From NCBI GenBank assembly GCA_024196135.1, contig JAMQCK010000563.1, positions 1-19,935 of the forward strand: a stretch of 19,935 nucleotides of DNA, read 5' to 3'. The stretch comes from Pleurotus ostreatus/Saccharomyces cerevisiae fusant (lineage: Eukaryota > Opisthokonta). A program made the position numbers and the translations under genes. How positions within the stretch are numbered: the first letter of the stretch is position 1; every line of letters starts with the position of its first letter. The notes beneath the pieces are model-generated. The model worked only from the letters and a program-made list of their open reading frames with translations, was not told where the DNA came from and ran no database searches. Shown piece after piece: positions 16,567-19,935 of the stretch.

Positions 16567-17501
16567 CTAGCTGAACGATCCCGTCGCCTTTCTCCTTTCC
16601 AGAGCCTCCTTGTACATGTCTCGCGTGAACGAGCCCTTTCCTGACCTCCCTTTGCGAATTTGCTCTGTTATCCATTGACGCTCGGCGGAGTTGCTAAAAC
16701 GGGGGTTAGGTTGCAATCCCGCTGGTCCAATCATCACGACGCACCGAATGCAATTCGCCCACCATCTATCCATACTACTTTGAAGCATGGGCGTGTTGAG
16801 CTCGTCCTCTTCGCTCTGCTCGCTGAGGACGTGGAGCAAGAAGCCCGCGTTCAGTCGCTCGAGGCCGAGCTCAGATAGACACTTCAGCATCCGGGATATG
16901 CGCAGGTTGTTGTGGGAATGTCCTGAGTCCAAGGGTGAGGTTTGGGCGCAGTCGTAGGAAAATGGACGGCACTCACGGACGAGGTTTCGGTACCGCGCCT
17001 CAAAGTTGCGCGGGGGTGGCACGCGATCCAAAAGCCCCGTCTCTTCGGATATGAGTCGCATGCCGTAGAAGTCCAGCATCATGTTATATGACTTGATGAG
17101 GCGCGCCGCTGTGGCCGGGTCCGCTTTCATAGCCTCGATTTCATGAGGTTGTAGAGGCTGCGCCTCGTAGTTGACGCCGTACTCGCGGATCGGGAAACTG
17201 TTGGCCTTGTCTCCCTCAGATGAAAAAGGAGCGAAAGCAAATTTCTCACAGCCATTGAATAAAGCCGTGCTTGTGTTCCAGTTTATCGTAGTCTCCGAAC
17301 CACCTGCGACGTTGTCAGCGGAATACATAGGTGTTCAGCCACCGAGCTCGCCTACTTTTCATGCATTTCATCGATGAGCAGGTTGTCCGGTCTGCATCTT
17401 CTGGTGTTGGAGTAAAATTCTAGGTTTGCGTTGAGGGACTTGTCATCGGTTTGACCGCGATACTCGTCCAGGAACTCTTGTATGTCCCGAGGAAGTGACA
17501 T
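16567..17501 (-). CDS. Opioid growth factor receptor (OGFr) conserved-domain protein, 5 exons, 241 aa
   Basis: Carries the OGFr_N conserved region; its function in fungi is unknown to me, and nothing suggests an opioid receptor role. Minus-strand exons: 17501-17356, 17303-17250, 17197-16977, 16922-16745, 16693-16567; introns of 52, 52, 54 and 51 nt. Domain signature in order: NLEFYSNTRRCRPDNLLIDE (27-46), KWFGDYDKLEHKHGFIQWLF (about 49-68), PIREYGVNYEAQPL, KSYNMMLDFYG, NLVRHSHNNLRISRMLK, LGLERLNAGFLLHVL and WWANCIRNSAERQWI. Introns 3 and 4 are stopless and in frame. They are called introns because removal restores RHSHNN and CIRNSAERQW, and each has a good donor and acceptor (intron 4 has GTGCGT, CTAAC and TTTTAG). 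The domain fills the protein; the repeats of vertebrate OGFR are absent. The start at 17501 has A at -3; an upstream in-frame ATG at 17570 is in weak context. Confidence 0.88.
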
Positions 17502-17790
17502 TCTTGATGAATTGAAGAGAGAACGAGCGCCTGATCCTTTTGTCGTCTTGAAAGGACGTAAGATATTCATCAACCGGGGTGTACAGAGCGGCAATTGCAG
17601 AGGTCTGTCCAGTCGCGCTGCAAACACGAGATCCCGAGATGATGGTTCACGTCAAGGCGCGCAGACGTCACATCACATGACACCTAACTGTAGTCACGCT
17701 TCCGCGCGGAGGGTGGCATTTCCTTTGCTTTTCACCACCACTCACCTCACCTCTACAACATAACGTGATCTCTCTCAGAAGATAAGACCT
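17502..17790. promoter_or_regulatory. Promoter region of OGFr gene with paired ACGTCA sites
   Basis: Upstream of the OGFr start (minus strand). Two ACGTCA half-sites (TGACGT on the minus strand, bZIP/CRE-like) lie at 17649-17654 and 17665-17670, 16 bp apart start to start. A C/T-rich tract at about 17720-17760 faces the plus strand. Function is inferred from motif shape only. Confidence 0.3.
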
Positions 17791-18334
17791 GTGCAACTAC
17801 ATAATTGCTCCCAATCTCGTCCGCGTTTTAGTAATTCAGCTGGAAACCGGAGGGTCTACAGGTACCACTTCCTGCCTTCCGATGTTCATGGACATGGTTC
17901 AGCGGTCTTCGTGTTGCTCGAGAATTCAAGCGCGCCACCTTTTGAAGCTTCCTGTTGCGAAAGAGATGGTCTCGTGGACTGCTTGGCGCTGCTACCGTCC
18001 CTCCTATGCTGCGGGTTCCAAAGTCCTTAGTCGTGACCTCGCTGTTGACCCGGGCGTCTGTTCTCTGGTCTACGCGCTCGACATTCTCATGCGTCAAGAC
18101 TACAGAAAATATATGCACACCCTCCTGCCTAACTTGCAAGTTATACGATTTTACGCCGACCGTGTATATTCCAACCCTCTGGGCCTCAGTGACGAGCAAC
18201 AGCAAGCCATCGACACTATCGCTAGTCCTCGCAAGCTGGCGCGTGTGAAAGACGAGGACTCGCTGACGAAAGACATAGTCATCGGAAGGAAGGGTCCCAT
18301 GGGCTCATCATATTGGCAACGTATAGGCCTATAA
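17791..18334 (+). pseudogene. Truncated F-box/LRR-like C-terminal relic
   Basis: No complete gene is visible, but two frame blocks resemble the C-terminal half of the F-box paralogues. About 17965-18009 reads DGLVDCLALLPSLL, compare DGIGDCLMLLPSITTL in gene A. About 18077-18160, in another frame, reads LDILMRQDYRKYMHTLLPNL and then QVIRFYAD, compare MTVLTRVDPESMQFLPVLSDLQLDF in gene C. LSDEQQQAIDTIAS then matches the VSDEVDTALWLMARS region of gene A. No F-box, coiled coil or N-terminal motif is found upstream. The second block is part of a 150-codon open frame from an ATG at 17882 to 18334, so a small expressed protein cannot be excluded. The similarity was judged by eye and is weaker than for the first relic. 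Confidence 0.45.
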
Positions 18335-18407
18335 CGTTGGATAGATCAATCGAGAGTGCTGTGGCAGGTTGATTTGCTGAGGGTGGGCGACGGGACCTGA
18401 AAATGAC

Positions 18408-18415
18408 TATATAAT
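18408..18415 (+). promoter_or_regulatory. TATA-like element before the mitochondrial-protein gene
   Basis: TATATAAT at 18408-18415, about 174 bp before the chosen ATG at 18589. The distance is long for a TATA box but acceptable if the leader is about 130-150 nt. It is the only such element in the 254-bp interval. Confidence 0.25.
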
Positions 18416-18588
18416 GCATTCTTTGTGTCGCGACTGTATTCATAGTGAACCATGGTCATACCTCGAACGTACTGTATAAGAGGTCGATAGTGCCTCTGCA
18501 AACCGAGTGGTCGTGTCACACATGCGTCACGGTTCATCATTTGATGGCAAATGCAACGCCACATTTTCTTGGACCCGCTCTCGTCCCC

Positions 18589-19350
18589 ATGTCTGCGTCC
18601 ACTCGGCTATGCGCCAGAGTCGCATCGGCGTCCCACTCTCAGTACAGAGGCATTGCGACCTGCCGCCATCAACAACAAGCACGCCTTCGAGAAGCGCCGC
18701 GCTCAACAACATGTGCAGGAACCAGTAGAGCCAGGAAAATCCGAGGGCACTCGTTCTCGACGTCCTGCCCGTCTGCATCCGCTAAACCACCTTCAACACC
18801 TGGAGGCAGCGCTCACCCTGATGGCAAGCCCGTGATATCGCTTGAAGAGTCTGGTCTTTCATCACCAAATGCGAAGACGGAGGGGGAGACGCGGGACTTC
18901 CGCCCGCCATGGTTCTACAGGTTTACGAGGCTGTCGATGTTCGCGGCTATACCTGGTGCGTGTGCAGTGATCTGACCATGTACACTGTTCTGACTGTCTT
19001 TCTTCTACCAGGTATCGCCTTTTACAGTATGTTCTTCTATAACTGGGGTGATACGGAGCACGTCTTCTCTGAGGTGCGTCGCCTCTCACTTCGGCTGAGC
19101 TTGCTCCTCATCTTCTTCCCCGCAGCCCCAAAGATGGAAAGCACGACTGTTGGGCGAGCCTGAACCTCAGTTTAAGAAGGCTGTTCTCACTCGTACTCTG
19201 CCACGGCCCGCTTTCACTGGAGCAGAAGACGACGCGAACCGAGCCGCTTTGCTTGCTGCGGCCGACGAGCAAGTACGCGCAGAGATTGAGGCCGCACACA
19301 AGGAGGCATTGGCGGCGATCGAGGGAACCGAGACTCCTGCTGCGAAGTAG
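18589..19350 (+). CDS. Predicted mitochondrial single-span membrane protein, family unknown, 3 exons, 217 aa
   Basis: I do not recognise the family. Exons: 18589-18955, 19012-19073, 19126-19350; introns of 56 and 52 nt, both with GTGCGT donors and CAG acceptors. The first about 50 residues are rich in Arg, Ser and Ala with few acidic residues, followed by RGHSFSTS near 52-59, which resembles a matrix-presequence cleavage region. A Pro/Ser/Gly-rich stretch follows. Next come basic-aromatic residues (WFYRFTRL) and one hydrophobic segment of about 20 residues spanning exons 1-2 (SMFAAIPGIAFYSMFFY), then NWGDTEHVFSEPQRWKARLL and an Ala/Glu-rich helical tail ending TPAAK. This suggests an inner-membrane protein with one span. 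The ATG choice is uncertain: 18589 and an in-frame ATG at 18544 both have weak context. Confidence 0.68.
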
Positions 19351-19801
19351 TAGGTTCCTACGTTGTCGTCGAGTAATATATTTGCCAGACGTCGGCTTTG
19401 CCTTCGCCAACACACCTCCTTCCCGCGTCTGTTTGTTCTTTGTGTCGTCGTCAGGTCCTGGCACATGCACAACAAACTCGCCCTTTGATCAGTGCCATTT
19501 GTGTGTATGTTGTTCCCGACGCCGGCGCACATCGGCCCACGGACGGCAAACGCCTCTTCCATCACGTTCCCGACAGATCTCAGGTGCTCCGGAGCGCAAG
19601 CTAGGCGGATAGGACCGTACCAATGGCCGGGAGGCCATAATGAACAATGACGCATGCCCGTTCCTGCCGGCACGCCCGATCGCGGTGCGCAATCTGCATC
19701 CGCATGCCTCTGACAACGATGACCCCGCGGCAGCCTCACCCTTCAGATCACACCTACTCTCAACCACAAACCTTCCGATCATCATCACAGCCCATCCCCC
19801 A
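19351..19801. other. Intergenic with CCAAT box before the last gene
   Basis: 451 bp without a supported gene. It holds the 3'UTR of the mitochondrial-protein gene and the promoter/leader of the gene starting at 19802. A CCAAT box is at 19620-19624, about 180 bp before that ATG, and the last 60 bp are C/A-rich, as in many fungal leaders. Minus-strand frames through here look non-coding. Confidence 0.45.
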
Positions 19802-19935
19802 ATGTCCTTCTACGAAGAGACCGACGACGAGGAGTTCCTCTCCGAGGAGCTGCCCCCGCTCAAGCTCGACTTCGACGCGTTCCAGCGGCAGGTCTTGGAG
19901 TCCCCGGTGGCGCGCAAGGTCACGTCCTGGAAGCG
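19802..19935 (+). CDS. Unknown protein, N-terminal 44 codons (runs off the window)
   Basis: An open frame from the ATG at 19802 continues to the window edge with no stop or obvious donor. It begins MSFYEETDDEEFLSEELPPL and continues with KLDFDAFQRQVLESPVARK. The start is strongly acidic, followed by a likely amphipathic helix. Codon choice is strongly biased to C/G-ending codons, which supports coding. I do not recognise the family. The 451-bp leader/promoter with a CCAAT box supports this as a real 5' end. Confidence 0.6.
   Translation, partial: MSFYEETDDEEFLSEELPPLKLDFDAFQRQVLESPVARKVTSWK

Noticed and set aside
19167..19739. 190-codon minus-strand frame over the 3' part of the mitochondrial gene and the following gap
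   Set aside because: Cys/Arg/His-rich shadow crossing a supported coding exon; no family motif.

Overview
The window reads as nuclear DNA of a mushroom-forming basidiomycete (Agaricomycetes). The evidence is gene-dense DNA, introns of only 45-66 nt with GTGCGY/GTRAGT donors, protein-coding genes typical of fungi, and an expanded family of F-box proteins that carry a short coiled coil just in front of the F-box. I cannot fix the order or genus by eye. I saw no rRNA, tRNA, CRISPR array, transposon or viral gene.

Layout, left to right: intronless F-box gene A (185-1816, +); a decayed F-box copy (2145-3780, -); VPS45, the SM protein of endosomal/TGN fusion (3887-6240, +, 9 exons); F-box gene B (6333-7967, -); a THEM2/ACOT13-like hotdog thioesterase (8360-9347, -, 10 exons including a 4-nt microexon); an AidB/ACAD11-like acyl-CoA dehydrogenase (9591-11773, +, 9 exons); the proteasome assembly chaperone Nas2/PSMD9 (11886-12634, -, 4 exons); F-box gene C (12859-14529, +); F-box gene D (14681-16198, -); an OGFr-domain protein (16567-17501, -, 5 exons); a second, truncated F-box/LRR-like relic (17791-18334, +); a predicted mitochondrial single-span membrane protein of unknown family (18589-19350, +, 3 exons); and the first 44 codons of an acidic unknown protein running off the right edge (19802-19935, +).

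Two layers are interleaved. One is conserved, intron-rich housekeeping genes (34 introns modelled in six genes). The other is a lineage-expanded, intronless F-box family (four intact genes and two relics, on alternating strands). One relic shows a readable decay history: a 13-bp tandem duplication, a premature TGA and single-base frameshifts. The thioesterase and acyl-CoA dehydrogenase are head to head across 243 bp and may be co-regulated. Nas2 and F-box gene C are head to head across 224 bp. Genes in the rest of the window also pack tightly, with convergent stops 92, 112 and 151 bp apart.

Exon models were built by hand from splice signals, reading phase and remembered family motifs. They are predictions without transcript support. 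Four of the inferred introns are stopless and a multiple of three long, so a simple ORF reading would wrongly translate them. I found no convincing new multi-gene system. The most unusual items are the 4-nt microexon and the F-box family's birth-and-death pattern.
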